A program made the position numbers and the translations under genes. This document shows, in pieces, positions 17,659 through 27,854 of a stretch of 64,000 nucleotides of DNA. The stretch is from Kocuria palustris (GTDB taxonomy: Bacteria > Actinomycetota > Actinomycetes > Actinomycetales > Micrococcaceae). The notes below the pieces were generated by a model. That model was not told where the DNA came from and ran no database searches. It saw only the letters and a list, made by a program, of their open reading frames with translations. The stretch covers positions 186,001 to 250,000 of the forward strand of contig NZ_VDOR01000002.1 in NCBI RefSeq assembly GCF_007666205.1, written 5' to 3'. Numbering within the stretch: position 1 is the stretch's first letter; each line of letters begins with the position of its first letter.

Positions 17659-19899
17659 TCAGGCGGTGGGCGTCGAGGCGCCGCCGCCGGACTCGGTGGA
17701 GGGGGTCGACGGCGCGCTGCGGTCCGCGCTGCGGCTGCCCTCGATCAGGTTGTCGGGGGCGGAGGGGAACTCGTCCGTGTTGTAGTCCGGGGCGATCTCC
17801 TCCATGAACGCCTGCCACTGCTCGCCGGCGTAGGAGGAGCCGTCGACCCAGTCGTCCGGATCCGAGGTCTGGGAGGCCGGTCGGTCGCCGCCGATCGAGA
17901 CGTCGTTGAGCGAGCGGCTGCCCTCGGCGTAGCTGCCGACCCACGAGGCGGTCGACAGGCCCTGCGTGTAGCCGAGCAGCCAGGTCTGGGTCGAGTTGTC
18001 CGTGGTGCCGGTCTTGGCGGCGGAGGCGTTCTCGAGCCCGATGCCGAGCTCATGGCCGGAGCCGCGCACGAGCACCTGCTCGAGCACATGGTTCACGGTG
18101 CGGGCCTCGTTCTCGCTGATCTCGCGCTCGCACGAGGACTCGGGCACGGCGTACTCGGTGCCGTCGTGGCCCTTGACGCTGCGCAGGGCCCGGGGCTCGC
18201 AGCGCACGCCGTCGTTGGCGAACGTGGCGTAGGCAGTGGCCATGGTCAGCGGGGAGATGTTGTCCGACGAGCCGCCCAGCAGCGACGAGAGGTGCGTGGT
18301 GTCGATCGGCAGGCCGGTCTGCCCGTTGTGCAGGCCGAGATCCGCCGTGAGCTCGCCGATGCGGCACAGGTCGAGCTCGTCGGCCATCGCATAGATCGCG
18401 GAGTTGATCGAGTTGTAGAGACCGAACTCGACGCTCATGTCCCGCTCGTAGCCGCGCGACGCGTTCTGGAAGGAGAAGCCGCTGCCGTCGTCGCCGGGCT
18501 CGAAGACCGAGCCGCCGTCGACGCACGAGGCCTCCCAGGCGTGATCGGCCGGGTAGCTCGTGCGGGAGGCGTCGATCGTCTGCCCCACGGACTTGCCCGC
18601 GTCGATCCACGCCAGGAGCACTGCGGGCTTGAAGGTCGAGCCCACCTGGTAGCCGCCGGTCCCGGCGTCCAGGGTGTCGGTGTTGAAGTTGTAGACCGTG
18701 TTCTGCTGGTTCTCCTCCTCGGCCGCGGAGTAGTTCGAGTTCTGCGCCATGGCCACGATCTCGCCGCTGTCCGGCTCGATCGAGACGAGGGACGAGCCGA
18801 TGGAGTCGGGGTTGTCGTCGGCGGGCTGGGTGTTCTCGACCTCGTCCTGGGCCACGCGCTGGGCCTTCGGGTCCAGGGTGGTGACGATCCGGAGGCCGCC
18901 GCGCTGGAGGTTGTTGAGGCGCTCGTCGGGGGTCTCGCCGAACTCGGGCGAGGTGAGGATCTCGTTCTCCACGTACGTGCAGAAGTACGGGGCGTCCTCG
19001 GAGGCGGTGCAGCCCTGGTTCTCCGGGTGCAGGTCGAGATCGAGCGGGGCCGCGGTGGCCTCGTCGTACTCCGCCTGGGTGATCATGCCCTCGTCGAGCA
19101 TGGTCCACAGCACGGTGTTGCGGCGGTCGATCGACTGCTCGGGGTTGGTCGCGGGGTTGTAGTACTCCGGGGACTGCACCAGCCCGGCCAGCGTGGCCGA
19201 CTGCTGGAGGTTCAGCTCCGAGGCCGGGATGCCCCAGTAGTAGTTGGCGGCCGTCTCCACGCCGTAGTTGCGCGGGCCGAACAGGACCATGTTCAGGTAG
19301 CCCTGGAGGATCTCGTCCTTGGACAGCTCGTTCTCCATGGAGACGGCGAGCTTCATCTCCTGGAGCTTGTCCACGTAGCCCTTGTTGGCGCCCAGGGTGG
19401 AGGCCTCGTCGCCGGCGCGGACGTCGCGGTCGATGATCAGGTTGTTCACGTACTGCTGCGTCAGGGTCGAGGCGCCCTGGCGGCCCTCCGAGTTGGTCGC
19501 GTTGTTCGCCATCGCGCGGAGGATGCCGGTGACCGAGACGCCGCCGTGGGTGTAGAAGTCGCGGTCCTCGACGGCGACGATCGCGTCCTGCATGTGCGGG
19601 GAGATCTGGTCGAGGGACAGGGGGGTGCGGTTCTCGGCGTAGAACGTGGCCAGCTCCGTCTCCCCGTCGCGCGCGTAGGCGGTCGACGAGCGCGAGATCG
19701 GGCCGTTGGAGAGATCCTCGGGGAGGTCCTTCATCCAGGCGACCGAGCCGCTGGCGGCGATGCCCGCGGCCGCCGCGGAGGGGAAGATCAGCCCGGCCAC
19801 GACGGCCCCGGCCAGGATGCTGGCGATGAGGAACGCGAGGACGCGGCCGACGGCGGAAGTCCCCTCACGGGCATCGGGGGAGCTCGGAGATGAAGCCAT
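17659..19899 (-). CDS. Class A penicillin-binding protein (bifunctional)
   Basis: A 746-residue PonA-type protein. A short cytoplasmic head and one transmembrane segment (about residues 21-45) precede the GT51 glycosyltransferase domain, with EDRDFYTHGGVS and GASTLTQQYVNN motifs. The transpeptidase domain has the active-site STFK with Ser421, the SIN triad and KTGTT. It polymerises and cross-links peptidoglycan outside the membrane. The C-terminus is a Ser/Thr/Gly/Pro-rich tail without PASTA domains. The ATG lies 6 nt after TACCAT, suggesting leaderless translation. It is equivalent by position to mycobacterial ponA2 near the crp locus, by recollection. Confidence 0.94.
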   Translation of the reverse strand: MASSPSSPDAREGTSAVGRVLAFLIASILAGAVVAGLIFPSAAAAGIAASGSVAWMKDLPEDLSNGPISRSSTAYARDGETELATFYAENRTPLSLDQISPHMQDAIVAVEDRDFYTHGGVSVTGILRAMANNATNSEGRQGASTLTQQYVNNLIIDRDVRAGDEASTLGANKGYVDKLQEMKLAVSMENELSKDEILQGYLNMVLFGPRNYGVETAANYYWGIPASELNLQQSATLAGLVQSPEYYNPATNPEQSIDRRNTVLWTMLDEGMITQAEYDEATAAPLDLDLHPENQGCTASEDAPYFCTYVENEILTSPEFGETPDERLNNLQRGGLRIVTTLDPKAQRVAQDEVENTQPADDNPDSIGSSLVSIEPDSGEIVAMAQNSNYSAAEEENQQNTVYNFNTDTLDAGTGGYQVGSTFKPAVLLAWIDAGKSVGQTIDASRTSYPADHAWEASCVDGGSVFEPGDDGSGFSFQNASRGYERDMSVEFGLYNSINSAIYAMADELDLCRIGELTADLGLHNGQTGLPIDTTHLSSLLGGSSDNISPLTMATAYATFANDGVRCEPRALRSVKGHDGTEYAVPESSCEREISENEARTVNHVLEQVLVRGSGHELGIGLENASAAKTGTTDNSTQTWLLGYTQGLSTASWVGSYAEGSRSLNDVSIGGDRPASQTSDPDDWVDGSSYAGEQWQAFMEEIAPDYNTDEFPSAPDNLIEGSRSADRSAPSTPSTESGGGASTPTA

Positions 19900-19905
19900 T
19901 CGGTC

Positions 19906-19911
19906 ATGGTA
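19906..19911 (-). promoter_or_regulatory. -10 box of leaderless promoter for the penicillin-binding protein
   Basis: TACCAT on the minus strand is followed by 6 nt and the ATG at 19899. Confidence 0.5.
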
Positions 19912-19982
19912 CAAGCGATGCCTGCCAGCGCAGGGCGGCGCGCGATGAGGTCTGCACCACGGGATGCGGCCCGGGCAGGCGC

Positions 19983-19988
19983 TAGGGT
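19983..19988 (+). promoter_or_regulatory. -10 box of leaderless promoter for the DUF4177-ridA unit
   Basis: TAGGGT is followed by 7 nt and the ATG at 19996. Confidence 0.5.
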
Positions 19989-19995
19989 TGGCCTC

Positions 19996-20193
19996 ATGAC
20001 GACCTGGGAATACATGACCGCGCCCATCATGATCCACGCGACCAAGCAGATCCTGGACAACTTCGGCTCGGAGGGCTGGGAGCTGGTGGCCGTCCTCCCC
20101 GGCCAGCAGCAGGCCTCCACCCCCGACGCCGCGGTCAACGCGCCGCAGCAGACCAACCCGATCGCGTACTTCAAGCGCCCGAAGGAGTCCTGA
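19996..20193 (+). CDS. DUF4177-like small protein
   Basis: A 65-residue protein with the pattern WEYMTAPIMIH...LDNFGSEGWELVAVLPG, typical of the small DUF4177-type proteins encoded before RidA in the actinobacterial crp region. Function is unknown. Its stop is separated from the ridA ATG by one base, so it is the first gene of a short operon. Confidence 0.82.
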   Translation: MTTWEYMTAPIMIHATKQILDNFGSEGWELVAVLPGQQQASTPDAAVNAPQQTNPIAYFKRPKES

Positions 20194-20194
20194 G

Positions 20195-20683
20195 ATGGCC
20201 CCCGAGAGCTCTGCCGGACGCGTCGAGGCCCGCCTCGCGGAGCTCGGCCTGGCCCTGCCCGAGACGGCCGCACCGGCCGGCACCTACATCCCGGCGCTGC
20301 GCAGCGGCTCGCAGGTCTGGACCTCCGGCCAGCTGCCGTTCGTCGACGGGGTCCTGCCGAGCACCGGGAAGGTCGGAGAGGGGGAGGGGCTGATCGCCCC
20401 GCAGCTCGCCCAGCAGCTCGCGGCGACCTGCGTCCTCAACGCCCTCGCGGCGGTCAAGGACGTGATCGGCGATCTCGACCGGATCGGCCGCGTCGTGAAG
20501 CTCGTGGGCTTCGTCGCCTCGGATCCCTCGTTCACCGAGCAGCCGGGCGTGATCAACGGCGCCTCGGACCTGCTCGGCGAGGTCCTGGGGGATGCCGGCG
20601 TGCATGTCCGCTCGGCCGTCGGCGTGGCCGTCCTCCCCAAGGACTCGCCCGTCGAGGTCGAGCTCGTTGTCGAACTGGCCTGA
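20195..20683 (+). CDS. RidA/YjgF/Rv3678c-like family protein
   Basis: A 162-residue member of the RidA (YjgF/YER057c/UK114) superfamily, whose founding members hydrolyse reactive enamine/imine intermediates released by PLP enzymes. The segment SGQLPFVDG near residue 45 and the C-terminal strand region SAVGVAVLPKDSPVEVEL match the fold. The arginine that binds the substrate carboxylate in true RidA is not clearly conserved, so it may belong to a different Rid subgroup. GAAGGAG precedes the ATG. It overlaps the next gene by 17 nt if that gene starts at 20667. Confidence 0.87.
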   Translation: MAPESSAGRVEARLAELGLALPETAAPAGTYIPALRSGSQVWTSGQLPFVDGVLPSTGKVGEGEGLIAPQLAQQLAATCVLNALAAVKDVIGDLDRIGRVVKLVGFVASDPSFTEQPGVINGASDLLGEVLGDAGVHVRSAVGVAVLPKDSPVEVELVVELA

Positions 20684-21716
20684 GCCCCCTGCGGCCGCCG
20701 ACGGGCCGCCCGACGCCGCCTCCGCGCAGGGGGCGGCCGGGCGGCCCTCGTCGTCCCGTCTGACTGCGCCCGGCGCCGCCCCGAGCCCGGTGCCCGGGGC
20801 GGTGCGCGGGCTCCGCCGCTTCCCGGTGCCGCCCGAGTACCGCGCGGCGGCGCAGCTCTGGCTGGATCCGGAGCAGCACGTCGCACCGGTGACCCCGCAG
20901 GACGCCGCCTGCACCGTGCTCATCCGCGACAGCCCCCGCGGGGTCGAGACCTACCTGACGGCGCACGAGCACCGCTCCCCGTTCGGGCCGGTGTCCTTCC
21001 CGGGCGGGCGGGTGATCGCTGCCGACGACGAGCCCATCCCGTGGTCGGGGCTCTCGAGCCAGGAGTGGGCCGGGGTGCTGCGCGACGACGTGGGCAGCGC
21101 CCGCAGGACCGTCGTGGCCGCCGCGCGCACCCTGTTCGCGACCACCGGCGTCCTGCTGGCCGGGCGGCGCCGGGACACGACGATCGCCACGACCGGCGGC
21201 CACGACTGGATGTCGGTGCGCGAGGACGTCGCCGCCGGCGAGCAGTCGCTGTCCGAGGTGCTCGCCGACCGCCGCCTGCTGCTGCGCACGGAGCTGCTGC
21301 GGCCCATGGCCCGATGGATCACGGCGGAGTTCATGCACCGCCGCTGCGACATCCGGTATTTCCTGGTCATCCTCCCGGAGCGCCAGGAGCCCGGGCCGCT
21401 GGGCTCCCGGGGCAGGCCCGGCGGCTGGGTCTCCCCGGCCGAGGTCCTGCGGGGCCGGCCGGGCGAGAGCCCCGGCGAGCAGGGGTCCGCGCCGCCCCGG
21501 GTGCGCTCCGACCGGAGCCTGGAGCGCCAGGACCTGCGGCCCCTGCTGACGCCGGCGACCGTGCTGATCCTGGAGGACCTGGCCCGCGCGCCGTCGGCGA
21601 TCGCGGTCGCCGCCCACCGCCCGCACCTGGAGCCGCGGATGGCGCGGCTCGAGCGGGCCGCGGACGGCTCGCTGGGGCTCGCGGTCGACCGGGCCGTCGC
21701 CGCGCGACGACGCTGA
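20667..21716 (+). CDS. Nudix-fold protein with degenerate catalytic box
   Basis: A 349-residue protein (if started at TTG 20667) related to the Nudix hydrolases that follow ridA in related genomes. SFPGGRV and the later AAARTLFATTGVLLAG align with the Nudix box, but where active enzymes have R-E-x-x-E-E-x-G this one reads R-T-L-F-A-T-T-G, so all three metal-binding glutamates are gone. It may be a non-catalytic ligand-binding protein. The first roughly 50 residues are disordered. The start is uncertain: TTG 20667 overlaps ridA; GTG 20790 or 20802 would remove the disordered part. Confidence 0.72.
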   Translation: MSNWPEPPAAADGPPDAASAQGAAGRPSSSRLTAPGAAPSPVPGAVRGLRRFPVPPEYRAAAQLWLDPEQHVAPVTPQDAACTVLIRDSPRGVETYLTAHEHRSPFGPVSFPGGRVIAADDEPIPWSGLSSQEWAGVLRDDVGSARRTVVAAARTLFATTGVLLAGRRRDTTIATTGGHDWMSVREDVAAGEQSLSEVLADRRLLLRTELLRPMARWITAEFMHRRCDIRYFLVILPERQEPGPLGSRGRPGGWVSPAEVLRGRPGESPGEQGSAPPRVRSDRSLERQDLRPLLTPATVLILEDLARAPSAIAVAAHRPHLEPRMARLERAADGSLGLAVDRAVAARRR

Positions 21717-21738
21717 GCGCCGCAGCCCGGACAGCGGG

Positions 21739-21771
21739 CGAGGCCGCGACCCCGTGGGGGTCGCGGCCTCG
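21739..21771. terminator. Bidirectional terminator between the Nudix-like gene and crp
   Basis: A perfect 15-bp stem (21739-21753 with 21757-21771) with a 3-nt loop lies between convergent genes. Confidence 0.85.
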
Positions 21772-21793
21772 TCGTGCGCGGAGCAGGGGGAGG

Positions 21794-22471
21794 TCAGCGC
21801 GAGCGCTGCTGCAGCCGCGGGGTGTCGAGGATGACCACGGCGCGGGCCTCCAGGCGGATCCAGCCGCGCTGGACGAACTCGGCCAGGGCCTTGTTCACGG
21901 TCTCGCGCGAGGCGCCGACCAGCTGGGCCAGCTCCTCCTGCGTGAGCTCGTGGGCGACCAGGACGCCGTCCGGGGTCTGCCGGCCGAAGCGCTCGGCCAG
22001 GTCCAGCAGCGCCTTGGCCACGCGGCCCGGGACATCCGAGAAGACCAGGTCGGCCAGGTTCTCGTTCGTGCGGCGCAGGCGGCGGGCCAGGGCCTGCAGC
22101 AGCTGCTGCGAGACGGCCGGGTTGCGCTCGAGGACCTTGAGCAGGTTCTCGTGGTTCAGGCCGGCGAGCTGGGTCTCCGAGACCGCCGTCGCCGCGGTCG
22201 AGCGCGGGGAGGGGTCGAACAGGGCCATCTCGCCGAAGACCTCGCCGGGGCCCATGACGGCCACGAGGTTCTCGCGGCCGTCGCTGGCCGTGCGGCCCAG
22301 CTTCACCTTGCCCGAGATGATGAAGTAGAGACGGTCGCCCTGGTCGCCCTCGTGGAACAGCGTGGCGCCGCGCGGGAGATCGACCTCGGTGATCTCGTCG
22401 GTGAGCGCGGCGAAGGCCTCGTCGTCCAGGGACGCGAAGAGGGGGGCCCTGCGCAGGACCTCGGTATCCAT
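21794..22471 (-). CDS. crp: Crp/Fnr family global regulator (actinobacterial Crp/GlxR type)
   Basis: A 225-residue cAMP-binding regulator. The N-terminal cyclic-nucleotide domain has FHEGDQGDRLYFIISG and the phosphate-binding cassette GEVFGEMALFDPSPRST. The C-terminal winged helix has LTQEELAQLVGASRETVNKAL, with recognition helix residues SRETVNK typical of the GlxR/Crp group. It should activate or repress carbon and respiration genes at TGTGA-N6-TCACA sites. GAGGAG lies about 6 nt before the ATG. A Crp-like half palindrome lies about 40 nt upstream, suggesting autoregulation. Confidence 0.95.
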   Translation of the reverse strand: MDTEVLRRAPLFASLDDEAFAALTDEITEVDLPRGATLFHEGDQGDRLYFIISGKVKLGRTASDGRENLVAVMGPGEVFGEMALFDPSPRSTAATAVSETQLAGLNHENLLKVLERNPAVSQQLLQALARRLRRTNENLADLVFSDVPGRVAKALLDLAERFGRQTPDGVLVAHELTQEELAQLVGASRETVNKALAEFVQRGWIRLEARAVVILDTPRLQQRSR

Positions 22472-22508
22472 GGTGCTCCTCGGTGGTAGCTCGTCAGGGG
22501 GCCGATGC

Positions 22509-22524
22509 TGTGACGCATTCGACA
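22509..22524. promoter_or_regulatory. Possible Crp site in the crp-marP intergenic region
   Basis: TGTGA-CGCATT-CGACA has one perfect and one partial (3 of 5) half-site with the correct 6-nt spacing. It lies between divergent crp and the protease gene. Confidence 0.4.
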
Positions 22525-22568
22525 CCATCCCCACCACTGTAATGCGAGATACTCCGAATCCCAACGGA

Positions 22569-22582
22569 CCGGTCACGACCGG
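22569..22582. repeat. 14-nt inverted repeat upstream of the MarP-like gene
   Basis: CCGGTC-AC-GACCGG is a perfect inverted repeat with a 2-nt spacer, 79 nt before the protease start codon. It could be an operator or a leader hairpin. Confidence 0.35.
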
Positions 22583-22660
22583 AAGCGCCGGGCCCGCCGG
22601 GAGAGGGGAACCGGCGGCGCGATCCGGATCGCCGGGACGGGCCCGGGAGAGGAGGAGCCG

Positions 22661-23851
22661 ATGACCTGGAGCCTGATGGACCTGATCATCCTGATCGTCC
22701 TGGTGCTCGGACTCCTGCACGGCCTGATGCGCGGGATCCTCCGGACGCTGGTCGGGATCGCGGGGCTGCTGGCCGGCGGGGCCCTGGCCCTGTGGGCGAT
22801 CCCGCAGATCCCGCTCGAGTCGGCCGACCGGGTCGTGCGGCTGCTCGTCCTCGGCGGGGTGCTCGTGCTCGGGATGCTCGGCGGCCAGGCGCTGGGAGAG
22901 GCCCTGGCGGGCCGCGCGGCGGCGGCGGTCGCGGTGCGCTCGCGAGCGCTGCGGTTCCTGGACGCGCTCGGAGGAGCGGCGATCGGTGCGCTGGCCGCCG
23001 CCCTGGTCGTGCTGGCCGCGGTGTCCACGCTGGCCAGCGGGCCCGTGCCGGCGGTGGGCGCCCACGCCGAGCGCTCGCCCATGATGCGCCTGGTCGACCG
23101 CGCCGCCCCGCCGGTCGCCGTCGACGCCCTCGAGCGTGCTCAGGAGCGCGTGGCGGGAAGCACCGGTGCCCGCGAGCTCGACACCCTGCTCTTCGAGCCG
23201 GCGCCGCCTCCGGCCGGCGAGGTCGACGACCCGGAGATCACAGCGGCGGCCGGATCCACCCTGCGGATCGTGGGCTTCGCACCGCAGTGCTCGGCGCGGC
23301 TGAGCGGCTCGGGCTTCGCGGCGGCCGAGGGCCAGGCCGTCACGAACGCGCATGTGATCGCCGGCGCCGAGCGGGTCTTCGCCCACGACGCCCAGGGGCG
23401 CCGGCACGAGGCCGAGGTCGTCGTCTTCGATCCCGCGGCCGATCTGGCGGTGCTGTCGGTCCCGAGCCTGGAGGCCCCGGCGCTCGGGATCGCGCCGACC
23501 CCGCCGCCCGGGACCGCGGCCGCCTTCGCGGGCCACCCGGGGGGCGGCCCGCTCGAGATCGGCCCGGCCGAGGTGCAGGGCACGGCCCGCACCTCGATGA
23601 GCTCGATCGACGGGGACGCCCCGAGCCCGCCCGTCGAGGTCCTGCAGTTCGCCGGCGGGGTGCAGGAGGGCAACTCCGGGGGCCCGCTGCTGGACGGGGA
23701 CGGACAGGTGATCGGGGTGGTCTTCGCCCGCTCGTCCTCGAGCTCGGCCGGCTTCGCCGTGACGACCGAGGCGCTGGGCGACGCGCTGACGGCCGCCGCG
23801 GGGGCCGAGCAGCCGGTCTCGACGCAGGAGTGCGAACCGGTCGACCGGTGA
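22661..23851 (+). CDS. marP: MarP-like membrane serine protease (CvpA + trypsin-like)
   Basis: A 396-residue protein with an N-terminal CvpA-like membrane domain of four hydrophobic segments (about residues 5-150) and a periplasmic chymotrypsin-like protease domain. The catalytic triad is visible: His in TNAHVIAG, Asp in DPAADLAVLS and Ser in QEGNSGGPLL. MarP of M. tuberculosis protects intrabacterial pH in acid and cleaves the peptidoglycan hydrolase RipA; a similar envelope-stress role is inferred here. GGAGGAG stands about 5 nt before the ATG. Cys residues near the domain start and C-terminus may form a disulphide. The gene order with crp and nth supports the assignment. Confidence 0.9.
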   Translation: MTWSLMDLIILIVLVLGLLHGLMRGILRTLVGIAGLLAGGALALWAIPQIPLESADRVVRLLVLGGVLVLGMLGGQALGEALAGRAAAAVAVRSRALRFLDALGGAAIGALAAALVVLAAVSTLASGPVPAVGAHAERSPMMRLVDRAAPPVAVDALERAQERVAGSTGARELDTLLFEPAPPPAGEVDDPEITAAAGSTLRIVGFAPQCSARLSGSGFAAAEGQAVTNAHVIAGAERVFAHDAQGRRHEAEVVVFDPAADLAVLSVPSLEAPALGIAPTPPPGTAAAFAGHPGGGPLEIGPAEVQGTARTSMSSIDGDAPSPPVEVLQFAGGVQEGNSGGPLLDGDGQVIGVVFARSSSSSAGFAVTTEALGDALTAAAGAEQPVSTQECEPVDR

Positions 23852-23873
23852 GCGGGAAGCGGCCGGCGGTGAG

Positions 23874-23916
23874 CGACGGGGCCGGACGATCCGCTCGGGA
23901 TCGGCCGGCCCCGTCG
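23874..23916. terminator. Bidirectional terminator between marP and acs
   Basis: A perfect 12-bp stem (23874-23885 with 23905-23916) has an apical segment that folds again (GATCC with GGATC). It lies between convergent genes. Confidence 0.8.
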
Positions 23917-23945
23917 TCGGGCATGCCGCTCTCAGCGGCGGCCGG

Positions 23946-25883
<1,938 letters not shown>

Positions 25884-25904
25884 CTCGGCTGATCTCCTGT
25901 CCGA

Positions 25905-25938
25905 TGTGCGGTGAATCACGGAATCTGCTCCGAGACTA
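25905..25938 (-). promoter_or_regulatory. acs promoter region with Crp-like site
   Basis: TAGTCT on the minus strand (25938-25933) is a plausible -10 box, giving a leader of about 43 nt. A Crp-like palindrome TGTGC-GGTGAA-TCACG (25905-25920) matches 4 of 5 bases in each half with exact spacing. It would lie just downstream of the predicted transcription start, a position that favours repression. Confidence 0.5.
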
Positions 25939-26042
25939 GTTCACGCCCGGAGCCGACTCCAACGGAGACCGGGGCCGCCTCCGGGGGCTGGGCAGCGCGG
26001 ATCTCGGTGCGCTCGCGGACGGAGGCCGTCGGGGCGCCGACG

Positions 26043-26048
26043 TAGCAT
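26043..26048 (+). promoter_or_regulatory. -10 box of leaderless promoter for nth
   Basis: TAGCAT is followed by 7 nt and the ATG at 26056. Confidence 0.5.
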
Positions 26049-26055
26049 CGGGAGC

Positions 26056-27015
26056 ATGAGCCTGCCCGATCAGACCCCGGCATCCCCAGCGGCCTCCCCA
26101 GCGGCCTCCCCAGCGGCCGCGGAGCGCGAGCCGCATCCGCTGCACCGGTCGCAGGGCGGCCCGGTGCCGGATCACGTGCGGATCGTGGATCCCCCGAAGG
26201 CGCGGGCCGGGGCGGCCCGCCGGGCCAGGACGGGGCGGGAGGAGTCGCCGCTGGCGCTGAAGCGGCGCGCGCGGCGGATCGCCGCCGAGCTGGGGCGGAC
26301 CTACCCGTACGCGGTCGCGGAGCTGGATTTCGACTCCGCCTGGCAGCTGCTCGTGGCCACGGTGCTCTCGGCCCAGACCACGGACACCCGGGTCAACGCC
26401 ACGACCCCCGCGCTCTTCGAGCGCTGGCCGGATCCGCGGTCGCTGGCCGAGGCGGAGCGCGCGGAGGTCGAGCAGATGCTGCGGCCGCTGGGCTTCTACC
26501 GCTCCAAGGCGCGCTCGGCCCAGGGGCTGGCCCGGGCGATCGAGGACGAGCACGACGGGCGGGTCCCCGGCCGCCTCGAGGACCTCGTGAAGCTGCCGGG
26601 CGTGGGCCGCAAGACGGCCAACGTGGTGCTCGGCAATGCCTTCGACGTCCCCGGGATCACCGTGGACACGCACTTCGGGCGCCTGGCCCGCCGCTTCGGC
26701 TGGACCCACGAGGAGGACCCGGTCAAGGTCGAGCACGCCGTGGGGGAGCTGTTCGAGCGGCGCGACTGGACGGATCTGTCCCACCGCCTCGTCTATCACG
26801 GCCGCCGCATCTGCCATGCCAAGCGCCCGGCCTGCGGCGTCTGCCCCGTCGCGGATCTGTGCCCGTCCTACGGCACCGGCCCGGTCGAGCCGGAGGCGGC
26901 CGCCGCGCTGCTGGCCTACGAGTTCGAGCCCGGGCGCGAGGAGCTGCTCGAGGCCTTCCTGGCGGGGCGCTCGCGGCGCGAGCTGCGCGCGGCCGGGCAC
27001 GGGCTGAGCGCATGA
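26056..27015 (+). CDS. nth: Endonuclease III
   Basis: A 319-residue DNA glycosylase/AP lyase for oxidised pyrimidines in base excision repair. The helix-hairpin-helix [10 protein letters not shown] includes the catalytic lysine, VDTHFGR holds the catalytic aspartate, and [17 protein letters not shown] fits the C-x6-C-x2-C-x5-C 4Fe-4S cluster. The protein is about 60-100 residues longer than the E. coli enzyme: an N-terminal disordered region begins with an ASPA triplet repeat, and a C-terminal tail of about 40 residues follows the cluster. Its stop overlaps the next start (ATGA). Confidence 0.95.
   Translation: MSLPDQTPASPAASPAASPAAAEREPHPLHRSQGGPVPDHVRIVDPPKARAGAARRARTGREESPLALKRRARRIAAELGRTYPYAVAELDFDSAWQLLVATVLSAQTTDTRVNATTPALFERWPDPRSLAEAERAEVEQMLRPLGFYRSKARSAQGLARAIEDEHDGRVPGRLEDLVKLPGVGRKTANVVLGNAFDVPGITVDTHFGRLARRFGWTHEEDPVKVEHAVGELFERRDWTDLSHRLVYHGRRICHAKRPACGVCPVADLCPSYGTGPVEPEAAAALLAYEFEPGREELLEAFLAGRSRRELRAAGHGLSA
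26084..26119 (+). repeat. Three tandem 12-bp repeats in the nth N-terminus
   Basis: The unit CCCCAGCGGCCT is repeated three times, the last with one mismatch, encoding three ASPA-like units. The frame is preserved by any unit gain or loss. Confidence 0.8.
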
Positions 27016-27818
27016 GCGCCGGGAGCTGCGAGGACGGCCGGCGGCGCGCCCGCGACCAGCTGCTCCGGGCCGTGGTCGCCCTGCGGGAGCAGGGGCCGCT
27101 GCGCGTCGACTCCCTGCGGCACCGCGGGACGCCGCGCGCATCGGCGGTGCTGATCCTCGTGGGAGTGCTCGACGACGTCGAGGCCGACTCCGCGGCGCGC
27201 GGCGACGGCCCTGCGGCGGACCTCGACCTGCTGCTGACCCAGCGCGCCCCGACCCTGCGCGCTCATCCGGGGCAGGTGGCCTTCCCCGGCGGCCGGCTGG
27301 ACCCCGAGGACGGCGATCCCGAGGACCCGGGCGATGTCCTGGAGCTTCCGGGCGGCCCCGTGCAGGCGGCCTTCGTGCGGGCCGCGCTGCGCGAGGCGCA
27401 GGAGGAGACGGGGCTGGATCCGCGGGGCATCGAGGTCCTGGGGGCCCTGCCCACGACGCCCGTTCCGGTCTCCGGGCACGACGTCACCCCCGTGATCGGC
27501 TGGTGGGCGCGGCCGAGCCGCGTGGACGTGGTGGACCGCGCCGAGTCCGCGCTCGTCTTCCGCGTCCCGCTGCTCGACGTGGTGGATCCGCAGCGGCGCC
27601 ACACGGCCGAGGTGCGCCGCTCCGGGCCGGACTTCCCGGTCAGGCGGCACCGCTCGCCGGCCTTCCGCATCCCCCGGACCGTGACCGACCCGGCCGGCGG
27701 GCGCGACGAGGTCGTCGTGTGGGGGTTCACCGGGATCCTGCTGGACCGGGTGCTCACCGCGGCCGGCTGGGCCCGGCCGTGGGACCGCCACGACGTCCGC
27801 CCGGCCCCGCAGGGCTGA
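27012..27818 (+). CDS. Nudix hydrolase, CoA pyrophosphatase (NudL)-like
   Basis: A 268-residue protein of the NudL/CoA-diphosphatase group. The motif [21 protein letters not shown] combines the family-specific UPF0035 segment with the start of the Nudix box, and the catalytic REAQEETGL is intact. An insert of about 15 residues separates the GG from the REAQEETG part. It would cleave CoA or acyl-CoA to 3',5'-ADP and 4'-phosphopantetheine. It overlaps nth by 4 nt (ATGA), so translation is coupled. The same pair is adjacent in mycobacteria, by recollection. Confidence 0.88.
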   Translation: MSAGSCEDGRRRARDQLLRAVVALREQGPLRVDSLRHRGTPRASAVLILVGVLDDVEADSAARGDGPAADLDLLLTQRAPTLRAHPGQVAFPGGRLDPEDGDPEDPGDVLELPGGPVQAAFVRAALREAQEETGLDPRGIEVLGALPTTPVPVSGHDVTPVIGWWARPSRVDVVDRAESALVFRVPLLDVVDPQRRHTAEVRRSGPDFPVRRHRSPAFRIPRTVTDPAGGRDEVVVWGFTGILLDRVLTAAGWARPWDRHDVRPAPQG

Positions 27819-27854
27819 GCCCCGCCGCTGCCGGCACCCGGGGCACCCCGTCCG

